Source: Eubacterium sp. ER2 (GTDB lineage: Bacteria; Bacillota; Clostridia; Lachnospirales; Lachnospiraceae). Taken from it: a stretch of 38,511 nucleotides of DNA. A program made the translations under genes and the position numbers. This document shows, in pieces, positions 1 through 7,854 of the stretch. The stretch covers positions 1 to 38,511 of the forward strand of contig NZ_JPJE01000047.1 in NCBI RefSeq assembly GCF_000765215.1, given 5' to 3'. Each line of letters begins with the position of its first letter. Within the stretch, counting starts at the first letter, position 1. The notes under the pieces were generated by a model. It was given only the letters and a program-made list of their open reading frames with translations. It ran no database searches and had not been told where the DNA came from.

Positions 1-90
1 TACCGGCACATCCAGGGACACCATTATGTCCCCGTCTTCCAGAATCACTGAATATTTCTCATACTCCTCTTTACACTTTATCTGTAGCAT
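1..90 (-). CDS. Unknown protein, N-terminal 30 codons only (cut by window edge)
   Basis: The reading frame opens at an ATG whose complement lies at 88-90 and runs off the left edge. It begins MLQIKCKEEYEKYSVILE. A strong AGGAGG ribosome site lies 7 bases upstream. The gene overlaps the 3' end of the sugar permease gene by 20 bases, the same overlap used between the permease and the ATPase, so it is almost certainly the fourth gene of the operon and translationally coupled. Too little is visible to name a family. By context it could be an enzyme or accessory protein for the imported sugar, but that is inference only. Confidence 0.6.
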   Translation of the reverse strand, partial: MLQIKCKEEYEKYSVILEDGDIMVSLDVPV

Positions 91-1081
91 GTTTATTCCT
101 CCTCTTTTTGTGCAATCTCTTGTTGCTCCTCATCGTATCAAGGTAAACCGCCAACAGGATCAGGAGACCTTTTATGATGATCTGCCAGTACGATGTGACA
201 TGCAGCATATTCAGTCCATTATTCATAAATCCCATGATCAGCACACCAATCATAACTCCGCCGGCCGTTCCGATCCCACCATTAAAACTCACACCGCCAA
301 GCACGGCTGCCGCTATGGCATTACACTCAAATCCTTCTCCTGCGTTCGGCTGTCCAGAATATACTCTAGATGCAGCAATCACGCCAGCAAGGGCACTGAA
401 CATCCCCGTGATCACAAATACTGTTGTAGTGATTCTTTTTACTTTTATCCCCGCATACACAGCGGCATGCCTGTTTCCTCCTATAGCATACATGCCCCGT
501 CCAAATTTTGTCCTGTTGAGCAATACGCACGTAAATAGAAGACAGATGACAATGACAACTGCCAGGATTGGTACAGGACCTATATATCCTGTTCCGATAG
601 CATTAAAATGGTCGTCATAGCACATGATTGATTTTCCATTCGTCATCAAAAAAGATGCCCCGCGGAAACACTGCTGAGTCGCCAGTGTGATGATAAAACT
701 CGGAATGGTCGTAAATGTAGCAACCAGACCATTAACCAGGCCACAGAAAGCGCCAAAGCAAAGTGTAATCAGTATAGCCACTTCAGCTGGCATACCTGTG
801 TTGATCATAGTCACACAAATGCAGCCACTTAATGCTAAGACACTCCCGACCGACAGATCTATCCCTCCAATAATCAGAACCATCGCCATTCCAAAGGCCA
901 GTACTGAGTCTACACTGATCTGCCGCATGACAGACAAGATGTTGTCTACTGTCAAAAAGGTATCTGTAAAGATAGCCAAGACAAGTACTAGCAGCAGAAG
1001 CGCCACCAAAATCATGGAGTTCCTTTTTAGGAATTTATTCATGCCTTTGTTTTCTAACAAATTACCGGTTATATGTTTCAT
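71..1081 (-). CDS. Sugar ABC transporter permease (RbsC/XylH type)
   Basis: A 336-residue polytopic membrane protein, the usual size of the BPD_transp_2 permeases that pair with RbsA/MglA-type ATPases. It has a hydrophobic helix near the N-terminus and the family block GGIDLSVGSVLALSG, then about eight further membrane segments. Another in-frame ATG lies at 1102, but AGGAGG sits directly before the ATG at 1081, so the later start is chosen. It overlaps the ATPase gene by 20 bases and is overlapped by 20 bases by the next gene, pointing to coupled translation. Role by family: the membrane channel of a monosaccharide or sugar-like solute importer. The substrate cannot be read from sequence. Confidence 0.92.
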   Translation of the reverse strand: MKHITGNLLENKGMNKFLKRNSMILVALLLLVLVLAIFTDTFLTVDNILSVMRQISVDSVLAFGMAMVLIIGGIDLSVGSVLALSGCICVTMINTGMPAEVAILITLCFGAFCGLVNGLVATFTTIPSFIITLATQQCFRGASFLMTNGKSIMCYDDHFNAIGTGYIGPVPILAVVIVICLLFTCVLLNRTKFGRGMYAIGGNRHAAVYAGIKVKRITTTVFVITGMFSALAGVIAASRVYSGQPNAGEGFECNAIAAAVLGGVSFNGGIGTAGGVMIGVLIMGFMNNGLNMLHVTSYWQIIIKGLLILLAVYLDTMRSNKRLHKKRRNKHATDKV

Positions 1082-2582
1082 GCTTAAAACCTCCTGTTGC
1101 ATAATGCATGATGATCTCCTGCGTCACCTTTTCTTTATCCGGTTCAAATATCTTGACCATCTGTCCTTCACACATAACGCCGATCCTGGTACTCATATTC
1201 ATGACCTCAGGAAGTTCTGAGGAGATCAGAATGATCGCGACACCCTGCCTGGCAATATCACAGATGAGATGATAGATGTCTGATTTTGCGCCTACATCAA
1301 CACCTCTTGTAGGCTCGTCCAGTATCAGGATCCTAGGATGAGCTGCCAGCCATTTGGAGATAACGATCTTCTGCTGGTTTCCTCCGCTAAGTTCTCCAGC
1401 AAGTTGTTCCGTATCAGCCATTTTAATCTCCAGTTGCCCAATATACTCATCAAAGATACTTTTTTCTTTCTTTTGATCGACAAAAACACCTTTAATAAAC
1501 TCTTTCATGACTGTGATCGTCATATTAAAAGCAATCGTGTTCTCCAAAAAAAGGCCACTTGTTTTCCGATCCTCAGGGACAAGGGCTATACCCCTGTCAA
1601 TAGCTTGCCTAGTAGATTTAGGAAGGTCCTTTTTCCCATCAATGAAAATTTCGCCAGACTGCACATGGTCTATCCCAAACAGCGCATTTGCCAGTTCAGT
1701 CCTTCCTGCTCCCATCAGACCGATCAAGCCGAATATCTCCCCCTCGGCCACAGAAAACGTAATGTCCTGCACCTTTTCTGTCGTGAGATTTCGGACTTCA
1801 AGCAGCGTTTTTCCAGGAACAGCCTTATAGTCGGGATAGTAATCTTCTATCTTATGTCCCACCATACTCTGGATGATCTCTTCATAGCTGATTTCCAATA
1901 ATGGTTTTGTAACCACATGGCATCCATCTCTCATGACAGTCACACTATCTGCAATCTTAAAAATCTCATCCATCTTATGGGAAATATAGATGATCGCTGT
2001 ACCTTTTTCTTTTAAAGAACGTATCTGTTCAAACAAGAACTCCACTTCCCTGTCCGTCAGAGATGACGTAGGCTCATCCATGACCAGGATCCCTGCATTC
2101 ATTGAAAGTGCTCTGGCTATCTCTACCATCTGCTGTCTGGATATGCTCAGTTCCCTCACGATCGTATCCGGGCTTACATCATCAAGCCCAATCCTGCCAA
2201 GCATTTCCGCTGCTGAGGCATTCATCCTGGGATAATCAATAAAACCTGCCTTGGTCTTAAACTCTCTCCCAAGAAAAATATTTTCTGCCACTGTCATATC
2301 CTGCACAAGGACGATCTCCTGATGGATTATAGCAACGCCTGCCTTCTGCGCCTCTTCTACAGAACCCTGCGTCAGTTTCTCACCATCTATCCATATCTCT
2401 CCGGAATTACAGGTGTAAATCCCACCTAATACTTTGATCAGGGTGGATTTCCCTGCCCCGTTTTCACCTGCAAGAGCACGGACCTCCCCCCTATCCAATC
2501 CGAAATCTACATCGTGCAGTACCTGTACTTCGCCAAAGCTCTTGTTGATCTGTTTCATCTGTAATTTTTTGGCTTTTTCCAT
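1062..2582 (-). CDS. Sugar ABC transporter ATP-binding protein, double NBD (RbsA/MglA type)
   Basis: A 506-residue protein with two fused nucleotide-binding domains, typical of carbohydrate uptake ATPases CUT2. The first domain has Walker A GENGAGKST (residues 39-47), a divergent signature LSISRQQMVEIARA and Walker B ILVMDEPTSSL. The second has a degenerate P-loop (GLMGAGRTEL), a good signature LSGGNQQK and Walker B ILILDEPTRGVD, the normal asymmetric pattern of this family. It powers import through the neighbouring permease. It lies 26 bases after the receptor gene, with a GGGGGCAAGG-type ribosome site, and overlaps the permease start by 20 bases. Confidence 0.95.
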   Translation of the reverse strand: MEKAKKLQMKQINKSFGEVQVLHDVDFGLDRGEVRALAGENGAGKSTLIKVLGGIYTCNSGEIWIDGEKLTQGSVEEAQKAGVAIIHQEIVLVQDMTVAENIFLGREFKTKAGFIDYPRMNASAAEMLGRIGLDDVSPDTIVRELSISRQQMVEIARALSMNAGILVMDEPTSSLTDREVEFLFEQIRSLKEKGTAIIYISHKMDEIFKIADSVTVMRDGCHVVTKPLLEISYEEIIQSMVGHKIEDYYPDYKAVPGKTLLEVRNLTTEKVQDITFSVAEGEIFGLIGLMGAGRTELANALFGIDHVQSGEIFIDGKKDLPKSTRQAIDRGIALVPEDRKTSGLFLENTIAFNMTITVMKEFIKGVFVDQKKEKSIFDEYIGQLEIKMADTEQLAGELSGGNQQKIVISKWLAAHPRILILDEPTRGVDVGAKSDIYHLICDIARQGVAIILISSELPEVMNMSTRIGVMCEGQMVKIFEPDKEKVTQEIIMHYATGGFKHETYNR

Positions 2583-2608
2583 AATCCTTGCCCCCTGTAA
2601 ATTTCAGA

Positions 2609-3589
2609 CTACTCGATTCCCCAATATTCCTTATATGTGTCAATATTGTCTTTTGTGCAAAGATTAAACTGCATGTGGGGATCCTCATCACATGAACCAG
2701 TCTCCAACACCTGAATCGCACGATCGGCTGCCTCTATTGCCATCTCTTTCATCGGATAAACAGCTGTGATATCCAGTGCACCATCTTCCATATTTCTGAT
2801 ATCTCCAGAAAGTCCATCTACGTTTGCCACCAAGATGTCGTCTGTTTTTCCTGCTGCTCTGACTGCAGCCGCGATGCCAATACCACAGTTTGAGTTGTTT
2901 CCGAAGATAGCAGAAATATCCGGATACTGCTGTAGCCAATCCTCTGTCTTCTTCATAGCTTCATCCTCCGTACAGACGCCATCAAAAACTTCCAAAACAT
3001 CGATATCATCGTATTGGCTGATCGCATCCTTAAATCCATCCCCTCTTTCCCTGCACACAAAAGCAACATCATATGTCAGCATAGTCAGTGTCCCTCTGTA
3101 ATCCAGGGCTTCTGCAACTGCCTCGCCCACAGCATAACCGGCTTCATAGTTATCTCCAGTAACAGATCCCACCGTCATATCCAAGAGAGAGTCATCCAAT
3201 ACCTGATTCACACTCAACACTGGGATATCAGCCGCATTACAAAGTTCAAATGCAGATTTAACTCCAACAGAATCGCATGCCTCTACAACGATGAGATCCG
3301 CTCCCTGACTGATAAAATCTTCTACGTCTTTTGTCTGCTGTGCCTGATCCGTATCTGCATCTTTGATAACAACTTCATACCCTTCTTTTTCCAATCTTTC
3401 CTTCATCGTATCACACAAAAGTGTCAAGCCTTCATTGGTATACATGGAGGTCGTGATCCCTACAAATCCTTTACTTTCTCCTCCTGAAGATTCATTGCTG
3501 TCTTTTTTCCCTTCACTTTCAGAACCACAAGCAGCTAATCCTGACATCATTAATACACATAACAAAACACTGATGATCTTCTTTTTCAT
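2609..3589 (-). CDS. Sugar-binding lipoprotein (periplasmic-binding-protein 4 / RbsB-like)
   Basis: A 326-residue exported substrate-binding protein. The N-terminus is MKKK followed by a hydrophobic stretch and the lipobox LAAC with the lipid-modified cysteine at residue 21, then a Ser/Gly/Glu-rich tether. The mature part has the two-lobed type I binding-protein look: VGITTSMYTNEG at the start, a DADTDQAQQ segment, and GADLIVVEACDS. A GTG-led extension to 3604 is open, but AAGGAGAAAAA sits before the ATG at 3589. It is the first gene of the operon, placed directly after promoter and operator. The ligand is unknown; the protein is diverged from the classical ribose and galactose receptors. Confidence 0.92.
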   Translation of the reverse strand: MKKKIISVLLCVLMMSGLAACGSESEGKKDSNESSGGESKGFVGITTSMYTNEGLTLLCDTMKERLEKEGYEVVIKDADTDQAQQTKDVEDFISQGADLIVVEACDSVGVKSAFELCNAADIPVLSVNQVLDDSLLDMTVGSVTGDNYEAGYAVGEAVAEALDYRGTLTMLTYDVAFVCRERGDGFKDAISQYDDIDVLEVFDGVCTEDEAMKKTEDWLQQYPDISAIFGNNSNCGIGIAAAVRAAGKTDDILVANVDGLSGDIRNMEDGALDITAVYPMKEMAIEAADRAIQVLETGSCDEDPHMQFNLCTKDNIDTYKEYWGIE

Positions 3590-3629
3590 TTTTTCTCCTT
3601 TCACTTTCGTTTCTTACATAGTTTTTATT

Positions 3630-3641
3630 GTGCTCGAGCAC
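3630..3641. promoter_or_regulatory. Perfect 12-bp palindrome, candidate LacI-family operator
   Basis: GTGCTCGAGCAC is a perfect palindrome with a central CG, the form preferred by LacI/GalR-family repressors. It sits just after the TATAAT at 3650-3655, at about the transcription start of the receptor-ATPase-permease operon, where repressor binding would block initiation. No LacI-type gene is present in the window, so the regulator would lie elsewhere. Confidence 0.5.
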
Positions 3642-3649
3642 GTTTTGTA

Positions 3650-3683
3650 ATTATAAATTACTCTACATGTGCTATATTGTCAA
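3650..3683 (-). promoter_or_regulatory. Promoter of the sugar ABC operon
   Basis: On the minus strand TTGACA occurs at 3678-3683 and TATAAT at 3650-3655, but they are 22 bases apart, too far for a standard pair. With a 17-base spacer the -10 would be TAATTT. Either the -35 or the -10 is a mismatch for its partner, so the promoter is probable but its exact core is not settled. The 3690-3821 stretch upstream is AT-rich, with several TTTTTCAC repeats and no gene. Confidence 0.5.
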
Positions 3684-3821
3684 GTTTTTTTTGATTTCAT
3701 TTGAATTATTCACTATTTTTCACAAACACTCTTTATAACCTACGCAAAATATGTCTTTTTTTTCGCTATTTTTCACATATTTTGCTCTTGAATAAAATCC
3801 ACTAACAGCTTTTCGTATAAA

Positions 3822-3888
3822 ATCGAGTAGGGGAGATTTTCTCTCCCCTCTCACACCACCGTACATGCCATTCGGCATACGGCGGTTC
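3822..3888 (-). ncRNA. Group II intron domains V and VI
   Basis: Domain V spans about 3854-3888: a GC-rich hairpin starting GAACCGCCGTATGCC with the CGC catalytic triad. Domain VI spans about 3826-3850 as a hairpin with arms GGGGAG and CTCCCC. The matching region of the second copy (38421-38489) keeps the same pairing with changed bases, which supports the fold by covariation. Confidence 0.8.
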
Positions 3889-5170
3889 AACATAACTTCA
3901 AAGCATGACGCTCAGTATAATAGTCAAGACTGCTTATAAGCCCTGCTTTGGCTAATACATCTTTAGAGATTGCCCTGACAGCGCATGTCTTAGTCGCTAC
4001 CCAGTAATAACGATCTCCACAATACGCTGTCAACCTTGCAAGGTCTTTCCCGACTCCCAGTTTCTGCAAGCCCCATTGTCGCTTCCCTGGAACTTTCCAC
4101 TGTTTCCAGATGATGACTCTGAGTCTTGTCCTTAAATGTGCGTCTATCTCTGTCATTGCTGTTTTCATGGAACCAAGGGCATAGTAGTTAATCCAGCCTC
4201 TTGTCACCTGATTGACTTTCTCAATCTTACTCGTGACTGTTCCCACCATTTTCCTACAAGTCAGTTCTTTCAATCTGCCTTTGAGCTTTTTCACTGACTC
4301 CTGATGGGGCCTGCACTTCCATTCTTTCGTCTTGCTGTCTTTGTAGAACCCGAAACCAAGATATTTCAGTTTTGTCGGCCTTGTGATGTGGCTCTTTGTC
4401 ATGTTGACCTTTAACCCAAGTTTCCTCTGTATCCAGTCCGACACCGTCCGCATTACTCTTTTTGCACTCGATTCGCTTTTGACCTCTATTACACAGTCAT
4501 CTGCGTATCTTGTAAATCGGAGTCCTCTTGTTTCCAGTTCCTTATCCAGTTCATTCAGCATGATGTTTGACAGCAGGGGGGACAGATTTCCGCCCTGCGG
4601 GGTTCCCAGTTTTGTTTCCTCGTAGCCCTGCGGCGTCATAACTCCTGCTTTCAGGTACTTGCGGATTAGGGATTCTGTATCGCCATCATTGATTATGTCG
4701 TGAACCAGACTCATCAACTTGTCCTGCGGTACATTATCGAAAAACTTCTCCAGGTCAATATCTACGATCCATTCATAACCTTCGTTTAAATATACAAGCA
4801 GTTGTCTGATTGTCATTTCACAGCTTCGGTTCGGTCTGAAGCCATAACTCCACTCTGAAAACAAAGGCTCACACATGGGGCTTATCACCTGCACGATACC
4901 TTGCTGGATCACCCGGTCCATTACAGTCGGAATTCCCAGTTTTCTTACTCCACCATCCGGTTTGGGGATTTCCACCCTCCTGGCCGGCTGTGGTTTGTAC
5001 TTCCTGTGCCTGATTTGATTCCTGATACTTTCCCAGTTCTCTTTGATATAATCGCCGAGTTCTTCAATCGTCACCTCATCTACTCCTCCTGCACCTTTGT
5101 TGGCACAGACCTTTTTGTATGCAGTGTTCATGTTGTCTTTGGACAGTATCTTTTCCAACAGTTCTGACAT
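3887..5170 (-). CDS. ltrA: Group II intron reverse transcriptase/maturase
   Basis: A 427-residue intron-encoded protein. The order is an RT N-terminal region (KVCANKGAGGVDEVTIEEL), fingers with RRVEIPKPDGGVRKLGIPT, palm with VDIDLEKFFDNV, GTPQGGNLSPLLSNI and the catalytic YADD at about residue 221, then the thumb/X maturase domain with GWINYYALG. No C-terminal HNH endonuclease follows, as expected for class C enzymes. The start at 5170 is preceded by GAGGAGAAAGC. The stop codon overlaps the first bases of domain V. It folds and splices its own intron RNA and reverse-transcribes it at the target. All core motifs look intact. Confidence 0.95.
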   Translation of the reverse strand: MSELLEKILSKDNMNTAYKKVCANKGAGGVDEVTIEELGDYIKENWESIRNQIRHRKYKPQPARRVEIPKPDGGVRKLGIPTVMDRVIQQGIVQVISPMCEPLFSEWSYGFRPNRSCEMTIRQLLVYLNEGYEWIVDIDLEKFFDNVPQDKLMSLVHDIINDGDTESLIRKYLKAGVMTPQGYEETKLGTPQGGNLSPLLSNIMLNELDKELETRGLRFTRYADDCVIEVKSESSAKRVMRTVSDWIQRKLGLKVNMTKSHITRPTKLKYLGFGFYKDSKTKEWKCRPHQESVKKLKGRLKELTCRKMVGTVTSKIEKVNQVTRGWINYYALGSMKTAMTEIDAHLRTRLRVIIWKQWKVPGKRQWGLQKLGVGKDLARLTAYCGDRYYWVATKTCAVRAISKDVLAKAGLISSLDYYTERHALKLC

Positions 5171-5668
5171 TGCCTTGTGTGCTTTCTCCTCGTTCTCACG
5201 GATTCGCCCTAAGCTATGCAGTACCTGCTCATTTACGTTTCGCCATTCCTGCCGTTAGGTATTCCATGAGGCATACATTTGATTACACGGTTACATTGTT
5301 CGGTCCTTCGGCAACGCTCATTTCAGAGCTTTGCCTACTACGACTTCTGCTGACTTCTCACAGTTCGTTGTTACTACGGTATATCTCCGTCTGTGAGACC
5401 TCGCGGGATAAGCCTGCCAGTCTTTCCTCGTCTACCCGCCTGATTTACGCACATGGGTTACGGTTGCCTTTAGGACTTCGCTATCTTGGGCCAGCTTATC
5501 CGCCATGTACGCCTTATATCAGGTTTCTGTTCGTCAGGCTACGATTTCGCTATCCCTTCTTCTCGTCCACACCTCGCGATGTAAACCTTGGGAGTCACTA
5601 TGGGGTTCGTTGGCAACTACGCCCCTTGTGGACTTTCACCACAGACTGACGGCATGCCCGTCATACAC
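5171..5668 (-). ncRNA. Group II intron RNA domains I-III (5' noncoding part)
   Basis: This 498-base stretch between the intron 5' end and the maturase start holds no protein gene. It begins GTGTATGACGG and contains GTGGTGAAAGTCCACAAGGG, a typical early domain I segment of class C introns, followed by several short hairpin-forming blocks. Open frames crossing it on either strand are not supported by ribosome sites or recognisable protein sequence. Individual domain I to III boundaries were not resolved by eye. Confidence 0.75.
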
Positions 5669-5705
5669 AAAAAAATCTCAGTATCATTTCCAATACTGAG
5701 ATTTT
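5669..5705 (-). terminator. Rho-independent terminator of the MATE gene; intron insertion site
   Basis: A perfect 13-bp stem (5672-5684 with 5693-5705, arms AAAATCTCAGTAT and ATACTGAGATTTT) around an 8-base loop, followed on the minus strand by a run of seven T at 5675-5669. It lies 25 bases after the MATE stop codon. The group II intron begins at the very next base, 5668. Confidence 0.93.
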
Positions 5706-5730
5706 CCTTTATAGTCTTATATAGTGTCAT

Positions 5731-7101
5731 TTAAACGTCTGCTTTTTTCATGAGCTTTTTAAACTCCCTGTAAAACAAAGTAGACGTAGTCAGCACCGCA
5801 ATGGCGTCCGCCACCGGCTCCGCCAGGAACACGGCGAACACCTTATCCTCCAGAAGAGCCGGGAGAATGTAGATCAAGGGGATGAGCACGATGATCTTCC
5901 GGAAAATAGCCAGGAAGGCGCTGACTCTGGAATTGCCCAGGGCGATGAAGGACTGCTGGCAGGAAATCTGGATGCCCATCAGGAGCACGGAGCCCATGTA
6001 AATCCGCAGGGCCCACTTGGTCAGCTCCGCAAGCTGGGCGTCATTGGTAAAAATGGCCACAAAGAGTCCCGGCACAAGCTGCACTGCCGCCCACAGCACA
6101 AAGGCAAAGGTAAAACAGCAGATCGTCTGGATCTGGAAGGCCTTCTTCACTCTGGCCATGTTTCCCGCGCCGTAGTTGAAGCTGATGATAGGCTGTCCGC
6201 CCTGGGTCAGGCCCTGCAGGGGCAGCATGGCAAACTGCATGACGCTGGACAGAATAGTCATGGCTCCCACCGCCAGATCCCCGCCGTACTTCAGCAGAGA
6301 AGAGTTAAAACACAGAAGCAGGATGCTCTCCGTGGACTGCATGACAAAGGGCGCCACGCCAAGGCCCACGCAGGGCATGAGAAGAGACCGGCGGATGCGC
6401 AGGTTTTCTTTTTTCAGCCTGAGCACGGTCTTTTTTCCGCACAGGAACCAGACCGCCCACACGGCGCTCAGCGCCTGGGACAGGATGGTGGCCAGGGCTG
6501 CTCCTGCCACGCCCATGTCAAACAGGAAAATGAACACCGGGTCAAGCACAATGTTGGTGACCGCCCCGATCACCACGGTGAGCATGCTGATCTTGGAAAA
6601 TCCCTGGGCAGAGATAAAGGCGTTCATGCCCAGCGTCAGCTGCACAAAGATGGTTCCAACGGCATAGATACTCATGTACTCCTTGGCGTAGCCTATGGTA
6701 TCGCTGCTGGCGCTGAAAAGATAGAGGAGGGGTTCCTGGAAGAGGAGCACCGCCGCCGTCAGGATGACAGCTATCACGATCAGGGCCGTAAAACAGTTCC
6801 CCATGATCTTCTCCGCGGTTTTGTTGTCCTTTTTTCCCATGTAGATACTGGCTCTGGGCGCTCCGCCCATGCCGATCAAACTGGCAAAGGCGGATATGAT
6901 CATGATCAGGGGGAAGCAGACCCCCACTCCCGTCAGAGCCGTGGAGCCGATCTCCGGTATGTGCCCGATGTACATCCGGTCCACCATGTTATAAAGCGCA
7001 TTCACGAGCTGGGATGTGATGGCCGGCACTGCCAGCGTCATCAGAAGTCGCCCTATGGGCTCCTCTCCCAGATTCACTTCTCTCGATATCTCCATCTTCA
7101 T
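5731..7101 (-). CDS. MATE family multidrug/cation antiporter
   Basis: A 456-residue membrane protein with about twelve predicted helices in two homologous halves, the normal MATE length. The N-terminus carries LGEEPIGRLLMTLAVPAITSQLVNALYNMVDRMYIG, the family start (helix 1 with Pro and the DRMYIG turn), and the middle has GLTQGGQPIISFNYGA. It should export drugs or cationic toxins in exchange for Na+ or H+. It starts three bases after the marR stop with AAGGAGAG upstream, so the two form one operon whose repressor is cotranscribed. A strong terminator follows. Confidence 0.93.
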   Translation of the reverse strand: MKMEISREVNLGEEPIGRLLMTLAVPAITSQLVNALYNMVDRMYIGHIPEIGSTALTGVGVCFPLIMIISAFASLIGMGGAPRASIYMGKKDNKTAEKIMGNCFTALIVIAVILTAAVLLFQEPLLYLFSASSDTIGYAKEYMSIYAVGTIFVQLTLGMNAFISAQGFSKISMLTVVIGAVTNIVLDPVFIFLFDMGVAGAALATILSQALSAVWAVWFLCGKKTVLRLKKENLRIRRSLLMPCVGLGVAPFVMQSTESILLLCFNSSLLKYGGDLAVGAMTILSSVMQFAMLPLQGLTQGGQPIISFNYGAGNMARVKKAFQIQTICCFTFAFVLWAAVQLVPGLFVAIFTNDAQLAELTKWALRIYMGSVLLMGIQISCQQSFIALGNSRVSAFLAIFRKIIVLIPLIYILPALLEDKVFAVFLAEPVADAIAVLTTSTLFYREFKKLMKKADV

Positions 7102-7104
7102 TGT

Positions 7105-7545
7105 CTATCTCTCTCCTTTTTCTGTAAATCTGTCAAGAATTTTCGTCATAGTCGCCTCCATCTGGTCGATCTCCTCCTGGGAAATCCCCTCCAGAAAGGC
7201 TTCATTGATCTTTTTTATCTCCCCCTGCAGTCTGCTGACAAGAGGCGCTGCCAGCTCTGTCAGACAAATTCTCTGAATCCTCCTGTCCCGCTCATCCTGC
7301 CGGCACTCCACCAGTCCTTTGGCGGCCAGGGACTCCAGGCTCCGGCTCACAAGCCCTTTGGAGACGCCCAGGATGACCCGCAGCTGGCTGGCCGTGTCAA
7401 TGGTCCGGTTGTTGGACAGGAGAATGAGTATGGAAATCTCATTGGGTGAAAACCGCTCCTCCTCGAATTTCCTGTTCAGTTCATTGGCATACACCTGCCG
7501 GATCTGGTTAAAATAGCCAAGCATGGCCTCCACTGTTCTCTGCAT
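7105..7545 (-). CDS. MarR-family transcriptional regulator
   Basis: A 146-residue winged-helix protein. The DNA-recognition region reads TASQLRVILGVSKGLVSRSLESLAAKGLV, followed by the wing ECRQDERDRRIQRICLT with the DxRDRR motif typical of MarR. N- and C-terminal helices would form the dimer interface. It is the first gene of an operon with the MATE exporter and is transcribed away from the MFS exporter, so it probably represses the MATE operon and perhaps the MFS gene, with release by a small ligand. The ribosome site is a weak GGGGGAAG. The probable operator lies at 7572-7585. Confidence 0.92.
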   Translation of the reverse strand: MQRTVEAMLGYFNQIRQVYANELNRKFEEERFSPNEISILILLSNNRTIDTASQLRVILGVSKGLVSRSLESLAAKGLVECRQDERDRRIQRICLTELAAPLVSRLQGEIKKINEAFLEGISQEEIDQMEATMTKILDRFTEKGER

Positions 7546-7571
7546 GTCTCTTCCCCCGCAAGGTCACTATA

Positions 7572-7621
7572 GTTTACTTGTAAACAATATGTAGTGTATA
7601 ACAAAAGGCGGCATCTGTCAA
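7572..7621 (-). promoter_or_regulatory. marR-MATE promoter with palindromic operator
   Basis: On the minus strand -35 TTGACA (7616-7621), a 17-base spacer and -10 TACACT (7593-7598). Directly at the expected start lies the dyad GTTTAC-TT-GTAAAC (7572-7585), arms of 6 bp, which fits autorepression by the MarR protein. The -35 box is only 8 bases from the -35 box of the divergent MFS promoter. Confidence 0.65.
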
Positions 7622-7629
7622 TGCCGATG

Positions 7630-7658
7630 TTGTCATCAGGAGACGTTTCCGGTATAAT
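7630..7658 (+). promoter_or_regulatory. Promoter of the MFS exporter
   Basis: -35 TTGTCA (7630-7635), 17-base spacer, -10 TATAAT (7653-7658). The transcript would carry a leader of about 190 bases before the MFS start at 7855. That leader holds the small ORF and the hairpins described separately. Confidence 0.75.
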
Positions 7659-7707
7659 AGCAGATACACGACACATATGCGCATTTTCTGAGAGAGGAGG
7701 CATCCAC

Positions 7708-7746
7708 GTGAGGCTTTGTATTGCAGCTGCTCCGTGCAGAGTCTGA
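7708..7746 (+). CDS. 12-codon leader peptide of the MFS exporter
   Basis: A GTG-started ORF reading MRLCIAAAPCRV, with an excellent ribosome site AGAGGAGG seven bases upstream. It lies inside the long leader of the MFS efflux gene. Its second half forms the left arm of hairpin 7729-7770. Short leader peptides with hairpins before efflux or methylase genes are known to sense ribosome-targeting drugs by stalling, and the MRL start recalls the stalling core of the ErmDL leader peptide. The fourth residue here is Cys rather than a basic residue, so the analogy is partial. Its function is inferred, not shown. Confidence 0.55.
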   Translation: MRLCIAAAPCRV

Positions 7747-7852
7747 TCCCGGGCGGGACTGACACGGAGCTTTGTCAAATGGAAAATACTGCCGTCCGGA
7801 AAGGGCTTTGCACTTTTGATCTGTTTTATCAAAAAAGAGAAAAGGAGCAAAG
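7729..7852 (+). promoter_or_regulatory. Candidate translational attenuator (two hairpins) of the MFS exporter
   Basis: Hairpin 1 pairs GCTCCGTG (7729-7736) with CACGGAGC (7763-7770), a perfect 8-bp stem that includes the end of the leader ORF. Hairpin 2 pairs CTTTGC (7806-7811) with GCAAAG (7847-7852), with an inner stem TTTTGAT/ATCAAAA (7814-7820 with 7828-7834). The outer arm of hairpin 2 touches the MFS ribosome site AAAGGAG (7841-7847). CTTTG at 7770-7774 could compete for the same CAAAG. A ribosome stalled on the leader could change which pairing forms. Confidence 0.5.
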
Positions 7853-7854
7853 TC

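Larger units (their letters stand above)
3822..5668 (-). mobile_element. Group IIC (bacterial class C) intron, complete
   Basis: A 1.85-kb ribozyme retroelement read on the minus strand. The 5' end is GTGTATGACGG with its G at 5668, close to the GTGYG rule. The 3' end is placed at 3822 by comparison with the second copy at the right edge: both share CTCCCCTA-YY-CGAT before the sequences diverge. Domain V includes GAACCGCC with the CGC triad of class C introns, and domain VI is a GGGGAG/CTCCCC hairpin. The encoded maturase lacks an endonuclease domain. The element starts at the last U of a Rho-independent terminator, the standard target of class C introns. It appears intact and may be mobile. 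Confidence 0.9.

Noticed and set aside
5119-5699. Plus-strand open frames over the 5' part of the intron
   Set aside because: They lie across structured intron RNA on the opposite strand and have no supporting signals.
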